Shown here piece by piece: positions 47,633 to 58,600 of a DNA stretch of 64,000 nucleotides. The notes below the pieces were generated by a model. The model made no database searches. It saw nothing but the letters and a program-made list of their open reading frames with translations, and had not been told where the DNA came from. Location: assembly GCA_026419785.1 (NCBI GenBank), contig JAODTK010000189.1, positions 1-64,000 of the forward strand, written 5' to 3'. Position 1 is the stretch's first letter, and the number at the start of each line of letters is the position of its first letter. A program made the translations under genes and the position numbers. The stretch is from Sclerodactyla briareus (Eukaryota > Echinodermata > Holothuroidea > Dendrochirotida > Sclerodactylidae).

Positions 47633-48030
47633 CTAGTAGGTCTGCTTTTCTTGGTTAAAGGTGACATTTCCCTTTGTTTTACTTTTGAACTAGTACGTCA
47701 ATGCTTTCTTACATTACATTTATCATGGTACGTTCCAATGCAAAATGAACATTGTGAACGAACATTATTTATTAATGCATTCCTTGCTTTTTATATCATG
47801 TGCGTTGTTTTCGATTCCTCGTCCTTGCATGTACTCAAGCGCGAGAACGTAGGAGTCGATCACGGAAAAAACACAGTTCGCGAACTGTACTTGTCCGCAA
47901 AGCTAGCTCACACCACCTCACAAGTAGGACAGTGCGTGAGACATAATCGCAAAACAGTTGAGCAGGATTTTAGTATGGTATGGGGAAATCTTCAAAACAA
48001 ATAGCGCATACATGCACACTTGTTATCGCC

Positions 48031-48570
48031 GGTGCCTAGGACTATACAGGGTATAATGCCTCAATTGGTTCCATGAACCCGTAGGAATACATTCAAGCAT
48101 ATAGAGGAGTTCATACTTGGTATTTAGGCTGCCTATATCGAGTACATCGACCTCCATTATGTGTGATTCAATGCCTCCGGAGGTCTAACGTTTAAATTTC
48201 CAAATCATTGTTAGGTTGGTCCTACGAAATCGAACCATAATATGTTTTATGAGTACCTATTGCATCATGTCCCTGGAGTATCCAAAACTGGGTAACTGGC
48301 TTTCAGGCTCCTCTTATAACGAACAGCCAAACAAGAATCAATTTCCGCCGAAAATGACCCCTGTCAACACAAATCAATAGGGTTCTTGAACTTACCATAA
48401 ACGCTTGATCAGACCAACGTTGTTACAATATTTCATACTTGACGTCCACCACGAAGAACCACCTACCGGTCAGAGGTGTTTACGTTGAACCAAAGACATC
48501 CAAAATAACAGACGCAGTAAACTCAAACAAATCACGGCGATGAAAGTTAAACATAAAATAAAAACTAGAA
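48031..48570. other. No recognised gene
   Basis: Unique-looking sequence between the 45-48 kb array and the hairpin-headed element. No coding or repeat feature stands out. Confidence 0.4.
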
Positions 48571-48772
48571 AGGGTCGGGCGGGTAAACCGCAGACGTATA
48601 TATCCCGCCATCTCTTATTCAAGAAATTTGGTGACATGAAACCGGACAATCATTCGTGGAAAGACGACATTTATAGGCCTTGTGAAGCGAACACGTGTAC
48701 AGGTAAATGGGCCTTTCCATAATGCATGTTAATTGTATGAGGCACTGCTACAGCCCCGGACAAAGTGCGTCC

Positions 48773-50455
48773 TTAAATAAGCACATTTATCAAGATTCGA
48801 CCTTAACCACATGACCACCCCACAGAGGTCAAATTCAGGTCAGAGGTCACCACACTTGCAGGGTCAACAATTATATCAAAATGTGAACCATCCAGCCTTC
48901 GCAGATATTCAATTTCTCCGGATTAAAGCCAAAAAACAGTTTGTGACCCCTAAGTGACCCCGAATGACCTTTTAATGATATGACATTTTTCATGAGATTG
49001 TTTACTCTCCATGTGATACATCCACTCCTAGCCTAGGAGCATTTTGCATTGCTTGATGAACACAACCCGTGCTATTGCCGAAAATGCTAAAATCACGTTG
49101 TGTTTGACCCCTAATTGACCTTAATGACTTTCAATGACAGGCTGTTTTTTATGAACAATTGTTACACTCCATGTATGCATCACTCCTAGTCGCATATTGC
49201 ATTCCAATGACCATGTCCAATGTTATTGGCGAAACATGTAATAATTTGAACTTTGACCCCTTGTAACTACCAAAGTAAATGTCCGATCGAAGCGGGAGTT
49301 GTTTCCCTCCATAAAGCACACATAGCTCTATCACATATCCAAAAATAACCAGTTTCTATTTTTTTTGCCCGTAACCCTTAAATAAGCACATTAATTCCAA
49401 GATTCGACCTTTACCACATGCCCACCCGACAGAGAGTCCAAATTCAGGTCAGAGGTCCACACACAATGCAGTCAACAATCATATAGCAATGGTGAACCAT
49501 CCACCTTCGCAGATATTCATTCTTCCGATTATGGCCAAAAACAAGTTTTTGACCACCTAAGGACCCGAATGAACCTTTAATGATATGACAGATTTTAATG
49601 AGAATTGTACTCTCCATGTGAGGTTACACCCCCTAGGAGCATTTTGCATTCTGATGAAAAACACACCTGCTATTGCCGAAAAAGGAAGAAATCAGTTTTT
49701 GACCATAAAGTGACCTTTTAATGACTTTCAATGACATGGGGGGTTTTATGAAAATGTTACCTTCCATGTGATGCATCCCACCCTAGAAGATATTGCATCC
49801 AATGAAACTGTCCCATGTTATTGGAGAAAAAGGTATAAATTGAACTTGACCCCCTTGTAACTACCAAAGTAAAGTGTCTGATTTCGAAGCGGGGTTGTTT
49901 CCTCATAAAGCACACATAGATCTATCACATACCAAAAAATAACCAGTTTCTTTATTTTTTTTGACGTAACTCCTAAATAAGCACTTTATTCAAGATTCGA
50001 CCTTTAAACACCACTTGACCACCCGCCAGAGGTCAAAGAAGGTCAGCGCGTCATGACATGAGGTAAAACAATTCATATCACAATGGTGAACCATCCGCAT
50101 TCGAGATATTCAATTCTCGATTATAGCAAAAAAGGTTTTTGACCCCTACGTAACCCTTAATGACCCTTTAAGATATGACAGTTTTTATGAGAATGTACTC
50201 TCCATGTGTGATTACATCCATCCTAGGAGCATTCTTGATTCTGATGAACACCCACAGTGCTATTGCCGAAAACGTCTAATAATCAGTTTTTCACCTCTAA
50301 GTGACCTTTAATGGACCTTCAATGACATGGCGGCTCTTATAAAAATTGTTCCAATCCTGTGCTGATCCCACTCCTAAGAAGCATATTGCATTCAATGAAC
50401 ATGTCAAAGGTTATTGCTAATAAAAGTATTAAAACCATCACTTTTGACTGATAAG
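48773..50455 (+). repeat. ~600-bp satellite, about 2.8 copies
   Basis: CTTAAATAAGCAC begins units near 48772, 49377 and 49972 (spacings about 604 and 595 bp). Shared landmarks: AAGATTCGACC, GGTGAACCATCC, TTCGCAGATATTCA, CTATTGCCGAAAA, TTTGACCCCTTGTAACTACC and AAGCACACATAG. Each 600-bp unit contains two diverged halves (ACTCTCCATGTGAT ... CTAGGAGCATTTTGCATT and CTCCATGT ... CTAG-CATATTGCATT). Copies differ largely by lost or gained single bases. Confidence 0.85.
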
Positions 50456-51285
50456 GACAAACTAATGAGGCAATGAGTCCCACAAATTACCTCAGGATTC
50501 GATGCTAGGAATAAATTATCAGGACTGGTAGTAGCGTGTGCACAAAGTTCGTTCAAAATCCCTAAAAAGTTGAGAAAATAATTGCATTAAGTATTATATT
50601 ATCTAACGAATATGGATAAATTAACCCAACATAATGACGTAGTTTCAGTGAGTTCAATGCAATTGAATAAATTTATCGGGACGGTAGAAGGGTCCTAGTC
50701 ACCAAAGTTTCAGTGACGAATCCAACCAAAAGTTATAAAGTTGCCTAATGATCCCTAATTGGGGCCCAACTATGCATGCAAAATTAGTCATGCAACGATG
50801 ACCTCCAGTGACCTCGGCACATTAGGAACCTTCATGGCACTGAGAGTTGGCCCTAGTCACCAAGTTTCATGAAAATCCAATTGAAGTTGGAAATTCACCA
50901 TACATTATGCTATAATTCGGCTACTGGCCAAACAAATGAAACTGACCGCGGATGACCTTGAAATTGTTCGCCATGTTTTTCGGCTCTCAAACAAATACCA
51001 CACAACTACCCCACGTTTCTTGTACATCGCACGAACTTGAAAATTTGCGAAAAAACCTGCCCAAAATAGAGGGCACCAAATATCGATATAGCCCATTTTC
51101 GAAAACTTATTCAGAGATTTTACTCATATCATCACGAAACAGGTGTACCAAAAGTTTTGCGGGCAATCGGATAAGTGTTCTAAAGATGAGGAAGCGAAAC
51201 GGCCTAAAGTTCCGGCGGCGGGGCGCGGGGCGGCGGCCGGCGGAGCCGGCGGCCGGAGTACGGCGGGCACACGGCCAAAAACCAT

Positions 51286-51321
51286 AATATCCCGAACACT
51301 TACAAGTGTTGCGGGGATATA
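51286..51321. other. Terminal stem-loop of repeat element
   Basis: ATATCCCGAACACTT ... AAGTGTTGCGGGGATAT forms a near-perfect stem with a 3-base loop and one bulged G. The paired sequence in the sister element at 52690-52720 (ATATCCCGGACCCTT ... AGTGTCGCGGGATAT) keeps pairing at the G-C/A-T position next to the CCCG, a covarying change. Confidence 0.65.
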
Positions 51322-51570
51322 ATGATAAATACTATAGCATGCAGTGAAGGCCAACAAAAAAAGAAAAAAAAAAAAGATATTATAAAATACATTATCTATG
51401 ATTGAAAGTCGGTCAGTGATTCAGTAAGTCAGCGCCAGTTGTATTCAAGTTCCTCACAGGTCCATTGGAGCATTGGATAGAGAGGGACATAGAGGTAGAG
51501 GGTTCTGTCCAAGGACACCACGAGAAGGCTGATTGGTCTGTAAGATTCAACTCACAAAGTATTCGTTTTA

Positions 51571-51897
51571 GGGGCGGGAGAATGGTGGGAGTGGGATCAG
51601 TGACACTTAACAACCCAAATATTCCGGATTCGAATACCAGCAGTCACCAGGCGAGTCTCCCTGAGTGGCTCTTGCACCTGCAGTGCTATGGGCGAATGGG
51701 TTCTTGGTACTTCACTTCATGAGTCCGCTGTGATACAGTGAATTTCCTGGGTTACTGGGATTGTACGGAATATTTGAATAAGTCTCGTCTGTCGACTGTG
51801 AGCAGTCACGTTGAACTTGAACTTACGATCCCAGGTTCCTAGTGAGCTTTATTTGGCTTACTGTACCCGTAGACGCAAAGCAAATTAAAAAAAAACC
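51571..51897 (+). mobile_element. Second copy of the GGGCGGGAGAATGG SINE
   Basis: The head GGGGCGGGAGAATGGTGGGA is shared with the SINE at 47147-47632, with box B GGATTCGAATACC at 51626-51638. The body shares GTCTCGTCTGTCGACTGTGA (GTCTCGTCGGTCGGCTGTGA in the other). The tail is CTGTACCCGTAGACGCAAAG followed by A-rich sequence. The anticodon-arm region is more eroded than in the other copy. The 85-codon frame at 51465-51722 overlaps it and is not a gene. Confidence 0.75.
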
Positions 51898-51984
51898 AAT
51901 CTTATGATCGAGTTCTTGACTTGATTGGACCAAGTATTATGGGGTTTTTTGTCTTCTCACAATTCCAAATTTTAAACTAGACAT

Positions 51985-52722
51985 GGTCGGCGGGTAAACC
52001 GCCAGTGAATCCCGCTATTGAGCATATCATTGGGAAGAAGTTGATATACACCCATAAAGACCCCATTTTGCTCAGAACCCAAGATAAACTTCATCCCAAC
52101 AATGTGTATGTTGTAATCCATGGAATAATAGGCCCTGAATTATGCAAGTTGACCCTTGATGGCTTTGGAATGACTTCCTCAACTTTGTGAGGAACAAATG
52201 TAGATCACATCCCCACAAGTTTCGTTTAAACCTGACAAAGTTGCATAATTTCGCAAATTTGACCTCCGATGACTTGAAATGACTCCACATTTTTCGGGAT
52301 CAACTATAGTCCCTACCCACCAAGTTTTCGTTCAAATCTGACAAAGTTTTGGAAAATCGCCTGAATTCCGCAAATTTGACCTTCGATGACCTTGAAATCA
52401 CCTCCATATTTTTCGGATCAACTATAGTACCTACCCACCAAGTTTCGGTTCAATCCCTAGCTTGACAATTTCGCATAATTATGCAAATTATCGGCCCCCA
52501 GCATTGCAGTGATGCCCACTTTCGAACGCATCCGGATTTCCACCAGGGCGGCATGTGTACCAGATTTCAGGTCAATCGGAAAAGCGTTTTAAGAGTTATG
52601 CGATTGCGACAACGCCCTAAGTTTTTCCGGCGCGGCGGCGGCGGCTGGAGCCTGGGACGGCGGCGGCGGCTACCCAACCCAAAACAATAATATCCCGGAC
52701 CCTTCAGTGTCGCGGGATATAA
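51985..52722 (+). mobile_element. Hairpin-ended non-autonomous repeat element (short form)
   Basis: It starts GGTCGGCGGGTAAACCGCC (hairpin with GTAAA loop), then AATCCCGC. Internally there are two ~116-bp units built on ATCAACTATAGTCCCTACCC ... TGACAAAGTTTTGGAAAATC ... TTTGACCTTCGATGACC. The 3' part has AAATTATCGGCCCCCAGCAT and CAGATTTCAGGTCAATCGGA, then a GGCGGCGGCGG-rich block (52627-52675), and the terminal stem-loop at 52690-52720 ending GCGGGATATAA. No coding capacity. Same family as 48.57-51.32 kb and 23.60-24.07 kb. Confidence 0.7.
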
Positions 52723-52789
52723 GGAAAATGACCAATGCCTAACCTCTTCAAGAACTATTCGATTCTTTTACACCCCACGGGAGCGCAGT

Positions 52790-54640
52790 TTAACAAAAAT
52801 AAGATTGATCGGACCAGGCGTTCGGGGATTTTTAGACTCCGACCTCAGATGACCCTTGAACCATTGACCTGACTCCCAAAACAATGGGATTGTTCTCATC
52901 ATAGGGAACCCACATTCTGCGCATGAGCCTAATCCTCCCAGGTGGGGTCGAGTTAGTGTGTCAACAAGCCAGGCGCTACATAAACACATACACACACACA
53001 GGCAAACTGTTCCTAGAAATCTGTCATTAAAAAAATAGAAAACCAGAAAGCCAAAAAAAAGGCTAGTGATTCCTCCAATTCTCTCGACAACCTATAGCCA
53101 GACACAGGCCAAATGGGAGATTGGCCCCACCTCATTATGGCCACTAACGTCGGAAAAAATTTTCCATTTTCCTCAAACCAACCAATAGGGTCCATATGAA
53201 CTCATGATAAGGAAGCTACACACTAAATGTTTTTCAAAGTTTTCAGACTCTACTTCTGGTGACCTCAGACGTTCTCTGACCTGACCCCAAAACAATAGGT
53301 ATGTACTCATCATGGGGAACACACATACCAGTTGGAGCTTGCATCCATCCAGGGTGGGGTTGAGTTGATCGTGTTTATAAGCCAAATTGGCCAAAATATT
53401 GACTTTCCACAAATTCCAATTTTTTACCTAAAATTACCCCCGCCTGAACCAATAACTAGGGTTCATGTACTCCCCAAGAGAAAGATATACACGCAATTTC
53501 AATCTGAATCGGACTTCAACTATTCTGGACTTATCGTGTTTAGCAAGGTTTTCAGACTATGCCCTCTGTTGACCTCAGATGACCTCTGACCTGACCCCAA
53601 AACAATAGGGTTCATGTACTCATCATGGGGAACACAACTACCAAGAATGAGCGCATTTATCTTGGTGGGGTGAGTTTATCGTGTTTACAAAAGCCAAATT
53701 GGTCAAAAATTCACTTTTTTTCCACAATTTTTCTATTTTCGACTCAAAATTGTGCCCCCCGACCTGAACCAACACCTAGGGTTCCTGTACTTCCCCATAA
53801 GAAAGCTATACCCCAAAATTTCGGATCAGACCGACCAACTTTTCTGGACTTATCGTGTTTACAAGGTTTTGTCAGACTATGACCCTGTTGACCTCAGATG
53901 ACCTCTGACTGACCCAAAACAATAGGTTCATGTACTCATCATGGGGAACACCAACCAAGTAGGCGCTTCATCCATCCGGTGGGTTGAGTATCGTGTTTAC
54001 AAAGCCAAAATTAGCCAAAATATTGACTTTTCACAAATTTTCCCATTTTTCGACTCACAATCACCCCCGACCTGAACCAAAAACAATGGTCCTGTACTCC
54101 CCATAAGAACGCTATACACCTAATTTCATTCAATCTGATCGGACGCAACTATCCTGAACTTATCGTGTTCACAAGTTTTTCAGACTATGACCTCTGTTGA
54201 CCCTCAGATACCTCTGACCTGACCCAAACAATAGGGTCCATGTACCCATCATGGGGAACACACATACCAAGTATGAGCTTCATCCATCCGGGTGGGTTGA
54301 GTTATCGTGTTTACCAAGCCAAAATTGGCCAATATTGGACTTTTTCACAAATTTCCAATTTATTTTGACCAAAATTCACCCCCGACCCGAACCAAAACAC
54401 TAGGGTTCCTGTACCACCCATGGGAAGCTTCACACCAAATTTCAACCTGATCGAATCAACTTTGTGGACTTATCGTGTTTACCCAAACGGTTTTCCGACT
54501 TTTGACCTCTGGTGACTCACATGACCGTCTGACCTGAACCCAAAACATAGGGTTCATGTACTCATCCTGGGAACACCCACACCAAGTATGAGCCTGACCT
54601 ACTCACGCCTGATCAAGTTATCCGTGTTTACAAGCTGCGT
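52790..54640 (+). repeat. ~313-bp tandem array, about six copies
   Basis: The landmark ACTCATCATGGGGAACAC recurs at about 53305, 53618, 53934, 54244 and 54559 (313, 316, 310 and 315 bp), with an earlier diverged copy near 52893. Each unit has two related halves, GACCTGACCCCAAAACAATA ... GTACTCATCATGGGGAA and GACCTGAACCAAAAC-ATAGGG ... GTACTCCCCATAAGAAA, so the unit is itself an old duplication. Other constant words: GTTGAGTTATCGTGTTTACA and TTTTCAGACTATGACC. Frames inside are meaningless. Confidence 0.9.
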
Positions 54641-55204
54641 CACACACACACATGGCACACACACACACCGCGTGGACTGCTCGATTCCTCTGACTTCGTC
54701 AAGGAATCACAAAACGGTGCACCTGGAATACAAAACGTATTTGAGCTGGGTCCTCTTTGACTTTTGACCTCCGGTTCAAATTCTGATTCAAAGGCTGAGA
54801 TAAACCTGAATTGTGAATCTGACCAATTTCTCAGCATTAGCCTATCTTTTCTATCAGAAGTAGTTAATTCTCTCTCCAGACTGACAGCACGTTTGTCCAT
54901 TGCCATCAAATTATGCATGGCGTTCTTCTACGCGGATTATATCGGTTGCGCCATTAACACAACAGGAAAGCTTTTTTCCATGTCACATACTCAGTATTGG
55001 CATAGTACCAGTGTAAAATACATATGTACTTTGTAAGTCAAGGTATTTTTTCAGCAGGCGGTCAGCTAACAACAGAAATATCCTCCTACCGACGACTTGT
55101 TTCCCAAAGTCCTCCCTACATGACCTATATTTACTGAAGGACTCGAAACACGGTACGACTGTGGGCGGGTGAAATCGGCATGTAAAGGAATGCATCCATC
55201 AGGT
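54641..55204. other. No recognised gene
   Basis: Follows the 313-bp array and includes an ACACAC stretch near 54643-54668. Opposed frames of 70-92 codons lack recognisable domains. Confidence 0.4.
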
Positions 55205-55600
55205 CTTATATCTATCATAATAGAGGGGACATATCGATATACTAGAGGGACATATCTATCATAATAGAGGGGATATATCCATTATAATAGAGGGGATCCT
55301 ATCCATTATAATAGAGGGGATATATCTAATATAATAGAGATGATATGTCTATTATGATAGGGGACTATCTATCATAATTAGAGGGGAATATATATTATAA
55401 TAGAGGGGGGACATATCTATTATAATAGAGGGGACATATCTATTTCAATAAAGAGGGAGCATATCTATTAGAATAGAGGGGACATACCTCTATTATATAG
55501 AGGGGACTATCTATTATAATAGAGGGGACATATCATTCAATAAGGGGGCCATAAACCATATTTACAGAGGAGACATACAATTATAATAGGAAACAGGGGA
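55205..55600. repeat. ~22-bp minisatellite, about 16-18 copies
   Basis: Tandem copies of ACATATCTATTATAATAGAGG and close variants. Each is centred on the palindrome TATTATAATA, so the array can fold. The 3' end near 55560-55600 decays. Confidence 0.9.
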
Positions 55601-58600
55601 TATATTGAATCGGGGGGACTCCATCAGGGAATCCTTCGGGCGGACGAGCCCCTTGTTGGAGTATTGATATTGATGGGCGCCACTGATTCCCCCTCCATGG
55701 GCGCCAGGGAAGCCAGTACTGAGAGTGGGTCAGCTATGGCGGGGGAAAATAGCGGTCCGTGACTCGCTTCGAAAGAAGGCTTCGAATAGTCCGCAGCGCG
55801 CGCCTCACTATGCCGAGTGTCCGTGGTTTGGGGGGTCTACATCTTTAGGAAGAACTCCCATGGACCCCACACACTGGCAGGGGACAGCCGGTGGGGTAGG
55901 CACCTTCTAGTCCACCTCGGTGCAATGCTTCGCAGCTGGCTTGGCTGCGTGCTTAGTGATACGCCTGATTGTCAAGTCGACACGTTAACACAAGCAAACG
56001 TTATGATGCAGTTCAAAGTTCAGTCGGCCAATTGTGCAACACTAATATATGTTGAAGATGTGTCAGAGTGGGCATATTTTGTTACCTGACCTATGGCCCT
56101 CTTCTCAAATTCATTATCTTACCCCTCTATTTGAGAAATGGACTGCCTGCCTGCATACCTGCAGCCTCCAAAAGAATTTGTTCATGAGAAGTTCTAGAAG
56201 TCATCGGCATCCACAAAGGGTTTGTCAGTATCAGCTAAATTGAGTGGATTAGTGAGGGATCCAAATGAACTACGTCCAGCTCAAGAACTGCGGGAACATT
56301 ACTGCGGGAGGTTATTGCAGATGGGGTTTTTCCCCTGAAGCACAAATCCCATGAAAGTTTGAGGAAAGTCCTCCCAGAGATAATATTGAAACAAATTTCC
56401 CCCCTTCTCTCCAGGAGAAAAAAAAAAACTCAAAAAGTGGCCAGTGGAATTGTAAACAGCCTTCATTTTACCGTTTTTCTCACATTTTCCTCACATTATT
56501 GCATGAATAAGAAATTACAAAATCCCATAGCCCATATCAAGTAATAGAGATATTACGACATTGGTCAGTGAATGTTAAAACGGCTTCAAAAGATGTTCCA
56601 AAGAGCTTCATGTTGCATGAAGAGCATCAGAATCCGACAGGCACAAGGCCCTAAGGCGGGCCCTGGACCCACGCCAAGAGGCTTCGCACTACGCGCTCAT
56701 GAGGTGCGCTACGCGCACATAGGGGAATGGAATGTCTGAACTCGATTCTCGATTCACAGCACGAATTCCCCCCCCCAGCCCTCTGGGGTGGAAATCTGTA
56801 TCCACGCCTGATATAAGATGCCACATCATTTACTCACCATTGGGAATAGCGAGAAAACGTACATGTCATGTACGTGGCATCGTGTGATCGTATTTTATAC
56901 ATACAAACACAAATGACAAAAATAACTTTTCATGATTTCCTCCAAACTTGCCATCATACACAACTTGATGACAAAAATATAACTTTTTCATGATTTCCTC
57001 CCAAAATTGCCATCATTCTACTAATCACCGGTATACTTTCCCACTCATATGAAGATTGCAAGCTTGATCATCCTTTTCGTGACAAGCTTCATGACGAATT
57101 CGATGTTGGCGAGAAATGAATTCTCACAATCTTCCTTTAAAAAATTACCCATATTCACCACACCAACATTTTTTGTCCACCCCCCCCCCCCCCCCGCTAA
57201 GAAGTATAGCACACCAATATGGCTTGATCTGCTGCCCAATTGATACTGTACTCGTTTGAGTGCAAGTTTCAGACCTCTCGTGACTCATAGAAGAGACCTT
57301 TGACGTCAATACAACACAATCTTTCATTGTACTCATCATTAAGTTAACGTATGATCTTCTAGTAGAATCAAGGCTAATCCGAACAATTGCGGAATGTGTA
57401 TGAGAAGGATCGAATTCCATACACGCTTGGACAGGATTTTTTTAATTTCTGTCAAACTGCGTGCGTGTCTTGGTCGCCTGTAGATTTAGTACTTTTGCAT
57501 ATCATTTCATCAGTGTCATTTATTAAATCTATATATGTTTTTTGCGCAAAAAATCATTACAACTCAGGATTACCTACTTGCAAAACGTTCCACTCCGTAC
57601 TTACGTTTTGTGGGCTCCATACAGTGCTAGTCTTAATGATCATCAGGGTTCTCAAAATCCTAAATGTTTACTTCTTTAAGATTTTTTTTGTCGGTGTAAA
57701 AAAATACACGAGAAATGCCGTTTCCGCCTTTCTGGCCTTGGCCCCCACTTCCAGACCACGCTGCAACCCCATGCCCCCCCCCGTCCCCCCCTCCCCACTA
57801 AGAATCTTTGTCTAACGCTACTGCACAAATTAGTGAAATTGTGTTTTTCTGGTTGTCCCCTATGAAATTAGTTTCCCCGTTGCCTCATAGCTTATCTATG
57901 TTGTCTGGTGGCGACAAATTTGTTAGTGGTTTTAAATGATAATGACATGCGCAGCATGGGCGTATCTGACCAGTGGTGCTACTGTCCCTTTGTTGTGCAC
58001 AGTTCTGATTGGTAGTTCTCCGCCGGGCGGATTTCCAACATTGGCGGGCCGAACCTTGCGCGCGGTTGTGATTGGGCGGACCCCCCTGCCTATAGGCAAA
58101 GGTGTTCGTCAAGAGAATTGTGGGTTGCCTTACTTATTGAGTCACCTGCTGATAAAAAAAAAAGTCGATATAACTCAAGGTAAACGGACTGTCATCCCCT
58201 CTTGTATCAGAACGTTAGTCCTGAGCAGCCAATCCCAACAAGAATGTCGGTTAGAGCCTTCCATTGATGTCCTTCACACTTGACCAGGATATCCACAAAA
58301 CAATGAAATGAAAGATGAAAGAAAGTTGTTCGTAATTCTCGTAATGCTTTCATAACGAAACATATGTGTGACCGTCATATAGATTTGCCTCCTGATTATG
58401 AAACAAAGGTTGTTATGATGAGGCTCCACTTCCGATCGAATATTTAGGCTATCACCTTATATATTGTCGACAGTTTCACTATCCATAGTAGAGTTACTGC
58501 AAAAGATGTCAGTCGAACTAATATGGGCCTAGCTATGACTCTGATGCATGTTACTCAGCACCAAGGGTCTTTCCCTGTCTGTCAACTCTACTGTTAGAAT

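Larger units (their letters stand above)
45050..48030. repeat. ~1.1-kb unit in three unequal tandem copies
   Basis: Copy 1 is about 45050-46198, copy 2 about 46183-46880 with ~480 bp missing internally, and copy 3 about 46861-48030, which ends early and is interrupted by a SINE. Unit landmarks: GCATTTTAACGATGCTTCTA, ACATTTAGGAATAGAATA, GTGACATTTCCCTTT, CGATTCCTTGTCCTTGC, TCGCGAACTGT, and CACGATGTTTATTTTTGTCA. Copies differ by about 10%, largely by indels, so the array is older (or more poorly resolved) than the HYR triplication. Confidence 0.85.
48571..51322 (+). mobile_element. Large hairpin-ended repeat element carrying a satellite
   Basis: The left head has hairpin GCGGGTAAACCGC at 48579-48591, followed by TATATATCCCGCC at 48597-48609. 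The right end is GCGGGGATATAA at 51311-51322, the reverse complement of the left TATATCCCGC, inside a stem-loop. A CGG/GGC-rich block lies just before it (51210-51275). Inside are the ~600-bp repeats (48.77-50.46 kb) and a 3' part with CACCAAGTTTCATGAAAATCC and TGACCTTGAAATTG words. The smaller element at 51985-52722 has the same head, GC-rich block and end. No transposase was seen, so it would be non-autonomous. An alternative is a nested set of several insertions. Confidence 0.55.
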
